From assembly GCF_001931485.1 (NCBI RefSeq), contig NZ_MSDV01000052.1:1-64000 (forward strand): a stretch of DNA of 64,000 nucleotides, given 5' to 3'. Shown here piece after piece: positions 16,767 through 26,126 of this stretch. Positions within the stretch are counted from its first letter, which is position 1. Each line of letters starts with the position of its first letter. A program made the translations under genes and the position numbers. The notes below the pieces were generated by a model. It worked only from the letters and a program-made list of their open reading frames with translations, searched no databases and was not told where the DNA came from. The DNA comes from Burkholderia sp. SRS-W-2-2016. GTDB lineage: Bacteria; Pseudomonadota; Gammaproteobacteria; Burkholderiales; Burkholderiaceae.

Positions 16767-18761
16767 TTACGAGAAGATGCCGAGCAATGTCTGGAACAGC
16801 GTCTGGGCGGTCTGGATGACCTTGCTGTTGGCCTGATAAAGCTGCTGGTACTGAAGCAGATTCGCTGCTTCTTCATTGAGGTTGACGCCCGACACCGACT
16901 GCTGCGCGGACGTGATCTGCGTGACCAGCGTGCTTTGCGCGGTCGCGGAGGTCGAGATCTGCGACGCCTGGTTGCCGATCTGGTTCACGTAGGACGCGTA
17001 CGCGGTGGTCAGCGTCGAGGTGCCGCCGCCCAGCGCTTTCGCCGAGGTCAGGTTCGACAGCAGCTGCGCGTTGCGCCCGTCGGTGGTCGCGCCGGTGTTC
17101 GGGCCGATCGTGAAGGTGTCGCCGTCGGCGGGCGCGCCGCTCAGCGTGACCGTCACATTGTTCATCACGCCGGCATTGGTCGAATTGTTCGGGTTGGTGA
17201 TCGTCAGCGTCGCGCCGCTGCTCGACGAGTACGGCACCGCGTCGGTCGACGAGCCGATCGTGTACGAGGTCGACGGCGAACCGGCCACCGTCACCACCGA
17301 GCCGACCGGGAAGCCGGTCAGGCCGGTGCCGGCGGTATAGGTGATGGTCGAGGTGCTGGTCGGCGCGCTGTAGCCGGCGCTGACCGTGCCCTGGGTGATC
17401 GTCGCGCTGCCGGTGTTCGACGACGACGCCGACGCGAGCACCGGCGCGGCCGCGGCGATCGCCGACGCGGACGTGGTGCTGAGCGCGAAGCCGTCGAGCG
17501 CGCCGCGGGTCGGCTGCACCGAGAACGAGTCGCCGGCCTTCAGCGAGCCGCTCGCGACCGAGAACTGCAGGCCGCCGATCGGGTTGTCCAGATTCTGCGC
17601 CGCGCCGACGATGCCGCCGGTCGCGTTGTCGGTCAACGTGTAGTTGGTGCCGTCGTACGACAGCGTGTAGTCGCTGGTGGTCGGCTGGGTCGAGTCGGCG
17701 AACGAGACCCCGAGCGTCGCGGTGCCGGTGTTCTTCGAGTTCGCGTAGACGGTCGGCGTGCCGACGGTGAACAGCGCGCCGCCGGCGCTGCCGGTCAGCG
17801 TCAGGCCGAGTTCGTTCTGCTGGTTCACCTGCGCGGCGAAGCTGGTCGCGATCGCGCCGAGCTGCGCTTCGGCCGGGTCGAGCGTCTGCGAACGGAATTG
17901 CAGCAGGCCGCCGAGCGTGCCGCCGCTGACCGCGGTATCGGACAGCGTCTGCGGAGTCTGCGCGGCCTTCGAGCCGGCCTGGCCGAGGTAGGTCACCGAC
18001 AGCTCGCTCGGATCGCCCGACGAAGTCGTGGTGCCCAGGTTGTAGCTGTTGCCGGACAGCACCAGAGGCTGGCCGTTCGACATGAACAGGCTGTAGCTGC
18101 CGTTGTCCTGCACGACCGACACGCCGACCAGTTGCGACAGTTGCGAGACCGCCTGGTCGCGCGCGTCGAGCAGCTGGTTCGGCGGCTGGCCCTGCGCGCT
18201 CGCCTGGGTGATCTGGGTGTTCAGCGCCGCGATCTGCGCGGTGTAGGTGTTGATCTGCGAGACCGCGTCGGTCAGCTGCGTGTTGACGCTCGCGCGCAGC
18301 GAGTCGTATTGCTCGCCGGCCGCGTTGATCTGGTTCGCGAGCGTCTGCGCGTCGCTGATCGCGGTCTGCCGGGTCGACACGTCCGACGCGTTGTTGGCGA
18401 CGTTCTGCAGGCCGGTGAAGAAGTCGTTGATCGCGCTCGCAATCCCCGCGGTCGGGCTGCCGACCAGGTTATTGAGCTGCGTGATCATCGTGTTGTACGT
18501 GCTGAGCGCGCTGCTCGAGGACTGCGCGTCGTTCAGCTGGGTCGCCAGATACTGGCTGTACTGGCGCTGCACGGTGTCGGTCGACACGCCCATCGGCAGA
18601 TAGCCGGAGCCGGTATAGCTGCCGCTCGTCTCCGAGTACACGACGGTTTCCATCGAATAGCCGGCGGTCGACGAGTTGCTGATGTTCTCGCCGGTGGTCG
18701 TCAAACCCCATTGGGCCGCGTTCAGTCCGCTAAGGCCGATAGACAAGAGATTGCTGGACAT
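16767..18761 (-). CDS. flgK: Flagellar hook-associated protein 1 FlgK
   Basis: The protein has 664 residues. The N-terminus LLSIGLSGLNAAQWGLTTTGENISNSSTAGYS is the hook-associated D0 motif. The C-terminus SGVNLNEEAANLLQYQQLYQANSKVIQTAQTLFQTLLGI is the matching helix. The middle is a Ser/Thr-rich surface domain, and the protein is longer than the 547-residue enterobacterial form. FlgK is the first hook-filament junction protein. A possible sigma-28 promoter lies upstream at 18819-18845. Confidence 0.98.
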   Translation of the reverse strand: MSSNLLSIGLSGLNAAQWGLTTTGENISNSSTAGYSMETVVYSETSGSYTGSGYLPMGVSTDTVQRQYSQYLATQLNDAQSSSSALSTYNTMITQLNNLVGSPTAGIASAINDFFTGLQNVANNASDVSTRQTAISDAQTLANQINAAGEQYDSLRASVNTQLTDAVSQINTYTAQIAALNTQITQASAQGQPPNQLLDARDQAVSQLSQLVGVSVVQDNGSYSLFMSNGQPLVLSGNSYNLGTTTSSGDPSELSVTYLGQAGSKAAQTPQTLSDTAVSGGTLGGLLQFRSQTLDPAEAQLGAIATSFAAQVNQQNELGLTLTGSAGGALFTVGTPTVYANSKNTGTATLGVSFADSTQPTTSDYTLSYDGTNYTLTDNATGGIVGAAQNLDNPIGGLQFSVASGSLKAGDSFSVQPTRGALDGFALSTTSASAIAAAAPVLASASSSNTGSATITQGTVSAGYSAPTSTSTITYTAGTGLTGFPVGSVVTVAGSPSTSYTIGSSTDAVPYSSSSGATLTITNPNNSTNAGVMNNVTVTLSGAPADGDTFTIGPNTGATTDGRNAQLLSNLTSAKALGGGTSTLTTAYASYVNQIGNQASQISTSATAQSTLVTQITSAQQSVSGVNLNEEAANLLQYQQLYQANSKVIQTAQTLFQTLLGIFS

Positions 18762-18818
18762 GCGTCATCCTGAAGGGCGGTCGTGCAGTGCTGCCGCCGC
18801 GTTGCTGGAATATTCCGT

Positions 18819-18845
18819 TTAACGGCCCGCGGTAAGAAAAATTAA
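18819..18845 (-). promoter_or_regulatory. Possible sigma-28 promoter for flgKL
   Basis: On the minus strand TTAA (18842-18845) is followed after 15 bases by GCCGTTAA (18819-18826), 57 bases upstream of flgK. The -10 matches the FliA consensus GCCGATAA at 7 of 8 positions, but the -35 is weak. Sigma-28 control of flgKL is known in enterobacteria, so the position is plausible. Confidence 0.45.
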
Positions 18846-18906
18846 GGGCCCTGCCACTGCGTTGACCGCCGCCGCGCGCCGCGGTGCAACGTTTGCTTCG
18901 CCGCGC

Positions 18907-18944
18907 AAAAACGCGGCACGCGCCGCGCTCGCGGGGCGTGCCGC
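18907..18944 (-). terminator. Terminator after the ycgR-like gene
   Basis: The inverted repeat GCGGCACGC/GCGTGCCGC (18913-18921 and 18936-18944) lies immediately past the stop at 18952. On the minus strand it is followed by GTTTTTG. The 9-bp GC stem with a short T-run fits a rho-independent terminator. Confidence 0.7.
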
Positions 18945-18951
18945 CGGCGGC

Positions 18952-19725
18952 TTAACGCACCAGCGAGCGGCGCTTCATTTCGAGCTGCGTGATCAGCCGT
19001 TGCAGCGTGTTCTCCGCGCTGCCCGGCAGCGTGAGGAAGCGGAAGCCCAGCTGATAGCGCTGCGTGCCGTTCGGCATCGCGAGCGAGCGGTGCGACACCA
19101 GTTGCAGATCGAGCGACAACCGCCCGAGCGCGCCGAGGATCAGTTCGCAGTCGAGCAGGCGCGTGCCCATCGGCAGCTCGGCGACGCGCTCGTCGGCCGT
19201 GCGCATGCCGACCCCGCCGAGCGACAGGTCGTGCACCTCGAAGCGGAACGGGTCGCCCTCGGGCAGACGGCCGCTACACATGAACGGATCGAGAATCGGC
19301 GCGCTGACGCGGAAGTACTCGCGGCGCTGCACGTAGAACAGCACCTCGGGGAAGTCGGCCTCGAACGCGGGCAGACCCTCGAAGCGGGTTTCGCGCGGCG
19401 TCGAGGTCGCGAATTCGACGCGCACGCCGTCGGGCGCCGCGTGGAACTGGCAGCGCGGCGCGCTGAGCAGGCCGCGGTTCTGATCGGAGAGCGCGCCCCA
19501 ATCGAAGGTGAAGGTACGCTCGCGCACGTCGACGTCGAGCAGTCGCGTGACGAGCTGGCCGCCCGCGTATTCGACCGTGAGGAAATCGCCGCGATTGACG
19601 AGATTGCGCAACTGCACGCCGATCTCGAGCGGGTTGCGGCGGCCGAAGTCGGGGACGCTTTCGTTTTGCGGGACGTGCGGCTGGCCGCGCAGGTCGGTCT
19701 GGCCGTTCGACTGGTTCATATCCAT
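18952..19725 (-). CDS. ycgR: Flagellar brake protein YcgR (PilZ domain, c-di-GMP effector)
   Basis: The protein has 257 residues. The N-terminal YcgR-type domain (about 25-125) includes RNPLEIGVQLRNLVNRGDFLTVEY. The C-terminal PilZ domain carries both c-di-GMP motifs: RREYFR at about residue 138, matching RxxxR, and DLSLGGVGM, matching DxSxxG. The family binds the stator/switch interface and slows the motor when c-di-GMP is high. It is a single gene between flgK and flgJ, with its own terminator. Confidence 0.93.
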   Translation of the reverse strand: MDMNQSNGQTDLRGQPHVPQNESVPDFGRRNPLEIGVQLRNLVNRGDFLTVEYAGGQLVTRLLDVDVRERTFTFDWGALSDQNRGLLSAPRCQFHAAPDGVRVEFATSTPRETRFEGLPAFEADFPEVLFYVQRREYFRVSAPILDPFMCSGRLPEGDPFRFEVHDLSLGGVGMRTADERVAELPMGTRLLDCELILGALGRLSLDLQLVSHRSLAMPNGTQRYQLGFRFLTLPGSAENTLQRLITQLEMKRRSLVR

Positions 19726-19969
19726 GAGCTTGCCGGTTTGCTTGTTCTTGCGGGCGAGTGCCGCAGCCGGACCGGGGACATTGACGCTCTGCCGGGTAGC
19801 CGCGACCCACGCGTTCGACCGGACCTTACAGCGCTATTCCGGTATCGGGTCTACTTCGTTAGCGGCAGCATCGCGGCAAAATTTAGGGATTTTTATTAAA
19901 TATTTGCCGCAAATCCCGCGCAAACGTTAAACCCCATGCCGCCGATGCGCCCGCCACCGGCCTGCGCAC

Positions 19970-20983
19970 TCAACCGAGTTTCTGCATGATCGACATCAGC
20001 TTTTTCGCGTAATGCGGGTCGGTCGCATAGCCGGCGCGCTGCATCCCGTGCGCGAAACCGTTCACGTCGCGCGACGAATTGATCACCTGCGCGTAACGCG
20101 GATTGCCCTTGAGCAGACTCGCGTAATCGCTCATCGCCTCCTCGTACGAGTCGTACGAGCGGAATTTCTCGACCGTGCGCTGCGGCTTGCCGTTCACGTA
20201 TTCGGTCGTAACCGTCGAGACGGTCTTGCCGGTCCAGTCGCCGCCCGCCTTGATGCCGAACACGTTGTGACTGGTCGAGCCGTCGGCCTTCTTGATCTCG
20301 CTCTTGCCCCAGCCCGATTCGAGCGCGGCCTGACCGATGATGAAGCGCGCCGGAATGCCGGTCGCGGCGCTCGCGGCCTGGGCCGGCGCGGCCAGCTTGT
20401 CGACGAACGCGTCGACCTTCGACGAGCTGCCGTCGCCGCGCAGCGGCGGAGTCAGCGCGCTATTGGCCGAGTAGCCCTTGCCGAGCGCGAGCTGGCCGTT
20501 GGCCTGCGCATTGCCGTACGCGCGCGCCAGCGCGTTCAGCGCGACGCTCTGCCCTTCGTTGCCGCCGCTGGTGCCGCCACCGGTGCCGCCGAGCGCGTTG
20601 GCCATCCCGGCGAGCCCGCCCGCCGCGCCGCCGTTCGCGCCGCCCACCTGCATCCCCTGGTTGCGCATCAGCTGCTTGAGCATCGCGTCGGCGACGCCGA
20701 TGCCCTTCTTCGACAGCTGCTGCGCCATCTGCTGATCCATCATCGACGTGAAGGTCGCGGTGTCGTGCGAATCGAACGGCCCGTCCTGCGGCGTCGCATC
20801 GCGCATGCTTTTGAGCATCATCTGCGTGAACACCGCGTCGAACTGCTGCGCGGCCATCTTCATGCCGGCCTGCGGCGACGCCTTGGCCTGCGCGCTGAGC
20901 GCGCCGAAACCCTGCACGTCGAGTGCGAAGCGACTGGACAGGTCGCTGCCCGAGGCAAGGGCTTTGCTGGTATCCGAATTCAT
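19970..20983 (-). CDS. flgJ: Flagellar rod assembly protein/muramidase FlgJ
   Basis: The protein has 337 residues. The N-terminal rod-capping domain contains AAQQFDAVFTQMMLKSMRDATPQDGPFDSHD. The C-terminal glucosaminidase-like domain starts after a Gly/Asn-rich linker and contains ARFIIGQAALESGWGKSEI with the catalytic Glu and SHNVFGIKAGGDWTG. FlgJ is exported, caps the growing rod and opens peptidoglycan. Bifunctional FlgJ is typical of beta- and gammaproteobacteria. It follows flgI by 12 bases. Confidence 0.97.
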   Translation of the reverse strand: MNSDTSKALASGSDLSSRFALDVQGFGALSAQAKASPQAGMKMAAQQFDAVFTQMMLKSMRDATPQDGPFDSHDTATFTSMMDQQMAQQLSKKGIGVADAMLKQLMRNQGMQVGGANGGAAGGLAGMANALGGTGGGTSGGNEGQSVALNALARAYGNAQANGQLALGKGYSANSALTPPLRGDGSSSKVDAFVDKLAAPAQAASAATGIPARFIIGQAALESGWGKSEIKKADGSTSHNVFGIKAGGDWTGKTVSTVTTEYVNGKPQRTVEKFRSYDSYEEAMSDYASLLKGNPRYAQVINSSRDVNGFAHGMQRAGYATDPHYAKKLMSIMQKLG

Positions 20984-20995
20984 CTGCTGGACTCC

Positions 20996-22174
20996 TTAGA
21001 TGATTTCCAGGTCGGCGCGCAACGCGCCGGCCGCTTTCATGGCTTGCAGGATCGACATCAGATCCGCGGGCGTGGCGCCGAGCGCGTTGAGCGCCTTCAC
21101 CACTTCGGCGAGATTCGCGCCGGCGTTGACCATCTTCAGCGCGCCGTTGTCCTGCTTCATCTGGATCTGCGACTGCTGCGCGACCACCGTCTGGCCGTTC
21201 GAGAACGCGCCGGGCTGGCTCACCACCGGCTGCGTGTTGATCACCACCGACAGATTGCCGTGCGCGACCGCGCAGCTTTGCAGCGTGACCATCTGGTTCA
21301 TCACGATCGAGCCGGTGCGCGCGTTCAGGATCACCTTCGCGGCCGCCTGGCCGGGGCGCACGTCGAGGTTCTGCAACTGCGCCATGAACGCGACCTGCTG
21401 CTGCGGATCGGCCGGCGCGCGCAGCTGGATCGTGCGGCCGTCGAGCGCGGTCGCGGTGCCGCTGCCGAACGCGTTGTCGATCGCGGCGACCACGCGCTGG
21501 GTGGTGTCGTAGTCCATGTCGTTCAGGTCGAGCTGCATCGTGCCGGCCTGCGAGACCGCGGTCGGCACCGAGCGTTCGACGATCGCGCCGGCGGTGATGC
21601 GCCCGGCCGCGAGCTGGTTCACCTGCACCTTGCTGCCATTGGCGCTCGCGCCGGCGCCGCCGACCGCGACGTTGCCCTGGCCGAGCGCATACACCTGGCC
21701 GTCGGCGCCCTTGAGCGGCGTGAGCAGCAGCGTGCCGCCGCGCAGGCTCTTCGCGTTGCCGAGCGACGACACGGTCAGGTCGATCTGTTCGCCGGGCCGC
21801 GCGAACGGCGGCAGCACCGCCGTCACCATCACCGCGGCGACGTTCTTCAGCTGGATGTTCGACAGCGACGACTGCGAGCTGCTGGAGCCGGCCGCCTGGT
21901 TGTTGATCGAGATGCCGAGGTTCGCCAGCATGTTGGCGAGCGTCTGCGTGGTGAACGGCGTCTGGGTGGTCTGGTCGCCGGTGCCGTCGAGGCCGACCAC
22001 GAGGCCGTAGCCGATCAGCGGGTTGTCGCGCACGCCCTGGATCTGCGCGAGGTCCTTCAGACGTTCGGCGTGCGCGGGCGCGGCGAGCGGCAACGCCGCG
22101 CATGCGAGCGCCGTGAACAGCAACGCGCGGCCCGCGCGCGACACGGTGTTGAGCAAAGTAGCCATCGTCACCAC
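20996..22174 (-). CDS. flgI: Flagellar P-ring protein FlgI
   Basis: The protein has 392 residues. The signal peptide ends about APAHA|ERLKDL (residue 36). The family core follows: IQGVRDNPLIGYGLVVGLDGTGDQT, FTTQTLANMLANLGI, KNVAAVMVTAVLPPFARPGEQIDLTV and LNARTGSIVMNQMVTL. FlgI polymerises round the rod in the peptidoglycan layer. An in-frame ATG three codons later is an alternative start. It overlaps flgH by 7 bases. Confidence 0.98.
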   Translation of the reverse strand: MVTMATLLNTVSRAGRALLFTALACAALPLAAPAHAERLKDLAQIQGVRDNPLIGYGLVVGLDGTGDQTTQTPFTTQTLANMLANLGISINNQAAGSSSSQSSLSNIQLKNVAAVMVTAVLPPFARPGEQIDLTVSSLGNAKSLRGGTLLLTPLKGADGQVYALGQGNVAVGGAGASANGSKVQVNQLAAGRITAGAIVERSVPTAVSQAGTMQLDLNDMDYDTTQRVVAAIDNAFGSGTATALDGRTIQLRAPADPQQQVAFMAQLQNLDVRPGQAAAKVILNARTGSIVMNQMVTLQSCAVAHGNLSVVINTQPVVSQPGAFSNGQTVVAQQSQIQMKQDNGALKMVNAGANLAEVVKALNALGATPADLMSILQAMKAAGALRADLEII

Positions 22175-22884
22175 GGCGACACGTTGAGGAAGAAGCGTTG
22201 CAGCCAGCCCATGGTCTGCGCTTCGTCGATGTAACCCTTGGCCGAGTACTCGATTTTCGCGTCGGCGACCTGGGTCGAGTACACCGCGTTCAGACTCGAA
22301 ATCGTGTTCGGATTGACGACGCCCGAGAAGCGCACGAACTCGTTGCCCTGATTGATCAGCATCTGCTTCTCGCCGCTCACCACCAGATTGCCGTTCGCCT
22401 GCACGCCGGTCACCGTGACGGTGATCGTGCCGTTGAAGGTGTTCGACGCGTTCGCGCCGCCGGTGCCGGCAAAGCCGTTGGCGCCGGTCGCGCTCAGGTT
22501 GGTCTTCGCGAACAGGCCGCCGAGAAAGCCGGCGGTCGGCACGTCGAACGCGGTGTTGCCCTTGCGGTTCGCGTTGGCGCCCGAGCTCTTGGTCGCGTTG
22601 ATGTTCTCGGCAATCACGATCGTGATGATGTCGCCGACGTTGCGCGGACGCTGGTCTTCGAACAGCGGCCGGCCCGCATAGCCCGGGTTGTAGATCGAGC
22701 CCGGCGCCTGCGCCTGCGGCGGCACCGGCGGCTGCGCGATCATCGGCTGCTGGGTGATCGGCTCTTTCGGCACCAGCGCGCAGGCGCCGAGCGCGGCGAC
22801 CAGCGTGGCGACCAGCGCGGTCCGCGCGAGCGCCTCGCCGGTGCGCGAATGAACCGGAGTACGAGTGGAGTGCGACATCATCAT
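22168..22884 (-). CDS. flgH: Flagellar L-ring lipoprotein FlgH
   Basis: The protein has 238 residues. The signal peptide has a lipobox LGAC with Cys at residue 35. Conserved FlgH segments follow: GSIYNPGYAGRPLFEDQRPRNVGDIITIVIAENINATKSSGA and NGNLVVSGEKQMLINQGNEFVRFSGVVNPNTI. It builds the outer-membrane L-ring. The start lies in a run of three ATG codons, so the exact first residue is uncertain by two codons. Confidence 0.98.
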   Translation of the reverse strand: MMMSHSTRTPVHSRTGEALARTALVATLVAALGACALVPKEPITQQPMIAQPPVPPQAQAPGSIYNPGYAGRPLFEDQRPRNVGDIITIVIAENINATKSSGANANRKGNTAFDVPTAGFLGGLFAKTNLSATGANGFAGTGGANASNTFNGTITVTVTGVQANGNLVVSGEKQMLINQGNEFVRFSGVVNPNTISSLNAVYSTQVADAKIEYSAKGYIDEAQTMGWLQRFFLNVSPW

Positions 22885-22907
22885 TTACCGCCTTTCATTC
22901 CCGGGCC

Positions 22908-23696
22908 TCAAACCTGCATCTGGCTCAAGGTCTGCAGCATCTGGTCGGAGGTCGTCACGGCCTTGCTGTTGATTTCGTACGCGCGCTGGGTCTGGATCAT
23001 GTTGACCAGTTCCTGCACCACGTTCACGTTCGACGCTTCCACGTAGCCCTGATTGAGCGTGCCGGCGCCGTTCAGACCCGGCTGCGCGACGTTCGGCGCG
23101 CCCGACGAAGCGGTTTCCGCGAACAGGTTTTCGCCCTTCGCGTCGAGGCCGGCCGGGTTGATGAAGGTCGCGATCTGCATCGTGCCGAGCTGCTGCGTGT
23201 TGCTCGAACCGGCCACCGTGATCGACACCGCGCCGTCGCTGCCGATCGTCAGCGAGGTCGCGTTGGTCGGGATCGTGATCGCCGGGATCACCTGGTAGCC
23301 GCTCGAGGTCACGAGCTGGCCCTGCGCGTTGGTCTGGAACGAGCCGTCGCGGGTGTACGCGGTGGTGCCGTCGGGCATCTGCACCTGGAAAAAGCCGGCG
23401 CCGTTGATCGCGACGTCTTTCGAGTTGCCGGTCTGCTGCAGGTTGCCCTGGGTGTACAGACGTTCGGTCGCGACCTGCTGCACGCCGGTGCCGAGCTGGA
23501 TGCCGGACGGCAGTTCGGTCTGTTGCGTCGAGTTCGCGCCGGGCTGGCGGATGGTCTGGTACAGCAGATCCTCGAACACCGCGCGCGAGCCCTTGAAGCC
23601 GTTGGTGCTGACGTTCGCGAGGTTGTTCGAGATCACGTCCATCTGCGCCTGTTGCGCATTCATGCCGGTGGCGGCGATGTAGAGAGAGCGGTTCAC
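22908..23696 (-). CDS. flgG: Flagellar distal rod protein FlgG
   Basis: The protein has 262 residues, exactly the usual size. It begins MNRSLYIAATGMNAQQAQMDVISNNLANVSTNGFK with the rod/hook N-terminal motif. It contains LPSGIQLGTGVQ, characteristic of FlgG. It ends EASNVNVVQELVNMIQTQRAYEINSKAVTTSDQML. It forms the distal rod. It lies between flgF and flgH in the leftward flg operon. Confidence 0.98.
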   Translation of the reverse strand: MNRSLYIAATGMNAQQAQMDVISNNLANVSTNGFKGSRAVFEDLLYQTIRQPGANSTQQTELPSGIQLGTGVQQVATERLYTQGNLQQTGNSKDVAINGAGFFQVQMPDGTTAYTRDGSFQTNAQGQLVTSSGYQVIPAITIPTNATSLTIGSDGAVSITVAGSSNTQQLGTMQIATFINPAGLDAKGENLFAETASSGAPNVAQPGLNGAGTLNQGYVEASNVNVVQELVNMIQTQRAYEINSKAVTTSDQMLQTLSQMQV

Positions 23697-23786
23697 TATG
23701 TTTCTCCATGTTGGGTCGCAAGCGGCGCCTGAGCGCTTGCTCCGATCCCGTGCAAAGCTGTCGGGGCGCGGCCCCGTGGCAGTCCG

Positions 23787-24545
23787 TTAGCTGAAGCTGA
23801 GCAGCTGGTTGGCGGACTGATCGTTCTTGTCGGCGTTCTGCAGCATCTGCGTCTGCATCTGGAACTGCCGCGCGTTGGTGATCATCGAGACCATCGCGCT
23901 GACCGGATTGACGTTGCTGCCTTCGAGCGACGCCGGCGCCAGCGTGACGGCCGGATCGGCGTCGGCGGGATTGCCGTCGGCGGTGCGAAACAGGCCATCG
24001 TCGCCCCGCTTGAGCGACTGCGGATCCGGGTTCACCAGCTTCAGCTGATCGACGGTGACGACTGCCGTGGGCGGATCGCCCGGCGTCAGCGCGGACACCG
24101 TGCCGTCCTTGCCGATCGTGATCTGCGCGCCCGGCGGCACCGACACCGGCCCGCCGTTGCCGAGCACGACCTGATTGATCGCGTTCACCAGCTGGCCGTT
24201 TTCATCGACGTGCAGATTGCCGGCGCGGGTATAGGCCTCGTTGCCGTCGGCGGTCTGCACCGCCAGCCAGCCGGGCCCCTGGATCGCCACGTCGAGCGGA
24301 TTGCCGGTCTGCTGGATCGGCCCGGGCGTGTAGTCGGCGCCCGGCGTCGACGACAGCACGAAGGTGCGGGTGGTGTCGTCGTTGATCGAGCTGCCGTCGC
24401 CGAACGCCAGCGGCACGGCGCGGAAAGTCTCGAGCTGCGCGCGAAAGCCCGTGGTCGATGCGTTCGCGAGATTGTTCGCGACGATCGCCTGTTGTTCGAG
24501 CGCCTGCGTGCTGCCCGACATCGCGGTGTAGATCAGCCGATCCAT
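23787..24545 (-). CDS. flgF: Flagellar proximal rod protein FlgF
   Basis: The protein has 252 residues from the ATG at 24545, giving MDRLIYTAMSGSTQALEQQAIVANNLANASTTGFRAQL. The frame stays open upstream into flgE, but that part has no family similarity. The start has an AGGAG-type site hidden in GAACGGGACCTCCTC on the coding strand. The C-terminus SNVNPVSAMVSMITNARQFQMQTQML is typical. It is a proximal-rod subunit. Confidence 0.97.
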   Translation of the reverse strand: MDRLIYTAMSGSTQALEQQAIVANNLANASTTGFRAQLETFRAVPLAFGDGSSINDDTTRTFVLSSTPGADYTPGPIQQTGNPLDVAIQGPGWLAVQTADGNEAYTRAGNLHVDENGQLVNAINQVVLGNGGPVSVPPGAQITIGKDGTVSALTPGDPPTAVVTVDQLKLVNPDPQSLKRGDDGLFRTADGNPADADPAVTLAPASLEGSNVNPVSAMVSMITNARQFQMQTQMLQNADKNDQSANQLLSFS

Positions 24546-24562
24546 GAGGAGGTCCCGTTCGC

Positions 24563-26074
24563 TTACAGGTTGATCAGCGTCTGGTCGACGGTCTGCTGGG
24601 TCTTGATCGTCTGCGCGTTCGCCTGATAGTTGCGCTGCGCGGTGATCAGGTTCACGAGCTCGCTGGTCAAGTCGACGTTCGAGTTTTCGACCGCGCCGCC
24701 TTGCAGCACGCCGTGATTGGTCGAACCCGGCGACGAGATCTGCGCGACGCCCGACGCCGAGGTCTGGCCGTACTGGTTGTTGCCCAGATCGACGAGACCG
24801 TTCTCGTTCGCGAAGTTCGCGAGCACGATCTGGCCGAGCGCGGCGGTCTGGCCGTTCGAGTAGTTGCCGGTCAGCGTGCCGTCGGAGCCGACCGTGAAGC
24901 TGGTCAGCTGGCCCGCCGCGTAGCCGTCGGTCGACAGGCTGTTCACGCCGTCCTTGCCGCCGTACTGGGTCGTGCCGGCGAGGCTCAGCGTGATGTTCTG
25001 CGGAGTCGACGAGCCGTCGCTGGTCGGGATCGACACGGTGAACGCGCCGAGCGTCGAGGTCGCGACGCCGTTCGCGTCGGTCGTGCTGACGAGCGTGCCC
25101 GACGAATTGAAGTTGGCGGTGCCGATCAGCGACGCGGTGCCGGTCGAGGTGCCCGCGTACACGTTCCACGTGCCGGCCGCCGTCTTCGCGAAGTACATGT
25201 TGACCGTCTGCGAGCCGCCGAGCGTGTCGTACGCGGTCGTGCTGGTCGAGTAGTTGTAGGTCGTCGAGCTGGTCTGGTCGAACGCGGTCGCGTTCTGCGT
25301 GACCGCGTAGCTGTCGCCGGCCGCCGGCGTGCCGCTGAACGTGATGCTCTCGCCGTTGCCGAGCGTGATCGCGGTGCCCGCGTTGAAGGTTTGCGACCCG
25401 GTGGTCGTGCCGAGCGTGTTGTCGGTGACCGTGTAGGTCGTCGCGCTCGTGAAATTGATCGTGTAGTTGTCGGTGTTGGTGCCCGCGGTCGCGTCGGTGA
25501 TCGTCGCGCCGGTCGTGTTCAGACTGCCGGTGTTGGTGGTGGCCGCCGTCACGGTCGGCGCGCCGAGCATCAGCGCGTCCTGCGCGTTCAGGTTCAGGCC
25601 CGCGCTGATCTTGGTGGTCGCCGCCGGCGCGATGTTCGCGGTCGGCACCTTCAGCGGCACGGTCTGCGCGGTGTTGATGACGCCCGCGCTGTTAGCCGCG
25701 TAGCCCATCAGTTCGAGGCCCTGCGCGTTGGTGATGTAGCCGTCCTTGTCGAGCTGGAACACGCCGTTGCGCGAATAGGTCAGCGTGCCGTTGTTCGACA
25801 TCTGGAAGAAGCCGTTGCCGTTGATCGCGACGTTCAACGCCTGGTTGGTCGTCGTCAGCGTGCCTTGCGAGAACTGCTGCTGCACTTCCGCGAGCTGCGT
25901 GCCGATACCGATCTGCTGGCTGGTCGCGGTCGCGACCGAATTCGCGTACATGTCGGCGAATTCGGCGGTGCCGCTCTTGAAGCCGACCGTGTTCGCGTTG
26001 GCGATGTTGTTGCCGATCACGTCGAGATCGCTCGACGACGCGGACAGACCGCTCAATCCTTGCTGATAACTCAT
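24563..26074 (-). CDS. flgE: Flagellar hook protein FlgE
   Basis: The protein has 503 residues. The N-terminus SYQQGLSGLSASSSDLDVIGNNIANANTVGFKSG and C-terminus EGGAVENSNVDLTSELVNLITAQRNYQANAQTIKTQQTVDQTLI-type helix identify the hook subunit (the sequence here reads VLQGGAVENSNVDLTSELV). The Thr-rich middle domains are larger than in Salmonella FlgE (about 403). It contains the internal motif ITLGNGESITFSGTPAAGDSYAV, which resembles segments in FlgK and FlgL. It lies between flgD and flgF. Confidence 0.97.
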   Translation of the reverse strand: MSYQQGLSGLSASSSDLDVIGNNIANANTVGFKSGTAEFADMYANSVATATSQQIGIGTQLAEVQQQFSQGTLTTTNQALNVAINGNGFFQMSNNGTLTYSRNGVFQLDKDGYITNAQGLELMGYAANSAGVINTAQTVPLKVPTANIAPAATTKISAGLNLNAQDALMLGAPTVTAATTNTGSLNTTGATITDATAGTNTDNYTINFTSATTYTVTDNTLGTTTGSQTFNAGTAITLGNGESITFSGTPAAGDSYAVTQNATAFDQTSSTTYNYSTSTTAYDTLGGSQTVNMYFAKTAAGTWNVYAGTSTGTASLIGTANFNSSGTLVSTTDANGVATSTLGAFTVSIPTSDGSSTPQNITLSLAGTTQYGGKDGVNSLSTDGYAAGQLTSFTVGSDGTLTGNYSNGQTAALGQIVLANFANENGLVDLGNNQYGQTSASGVAQISSPGSTNHGVLQGGAVENSNVDLTSELVNLITAQRNYQANAQTIKTQQTVDQTLINL

Positions 26075-26126
26075 GAGGTACTCCGTATCTGGAAAGTCGT
26101 GACTTGTTTGCTCTGGCCGGGCCGCG

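Noticed and set aside
15375..18773. Very long plus-strand open frame (over 1100 codons) across flgL and flgK
   Set aside because: It is Arg/Ala/Val-rich with no family motifs and exactly antisense to two well-supported genes; GC-rich codon bias keeps this frame open.
20012..22234. Plus-strand open frame of about 740 codons across flgJ and flgI
   Set aside because: His/Arg/Leu-rich shadow of the minus-strand genes; no start signal or recognisable domain.
23787..25169. Extended flgF start inside flgE
   Set aside because: The extra residues are antisense-like low complexity; the canonical MDRLIYTAMSG start with its own ribosome-binding site is at 24545.
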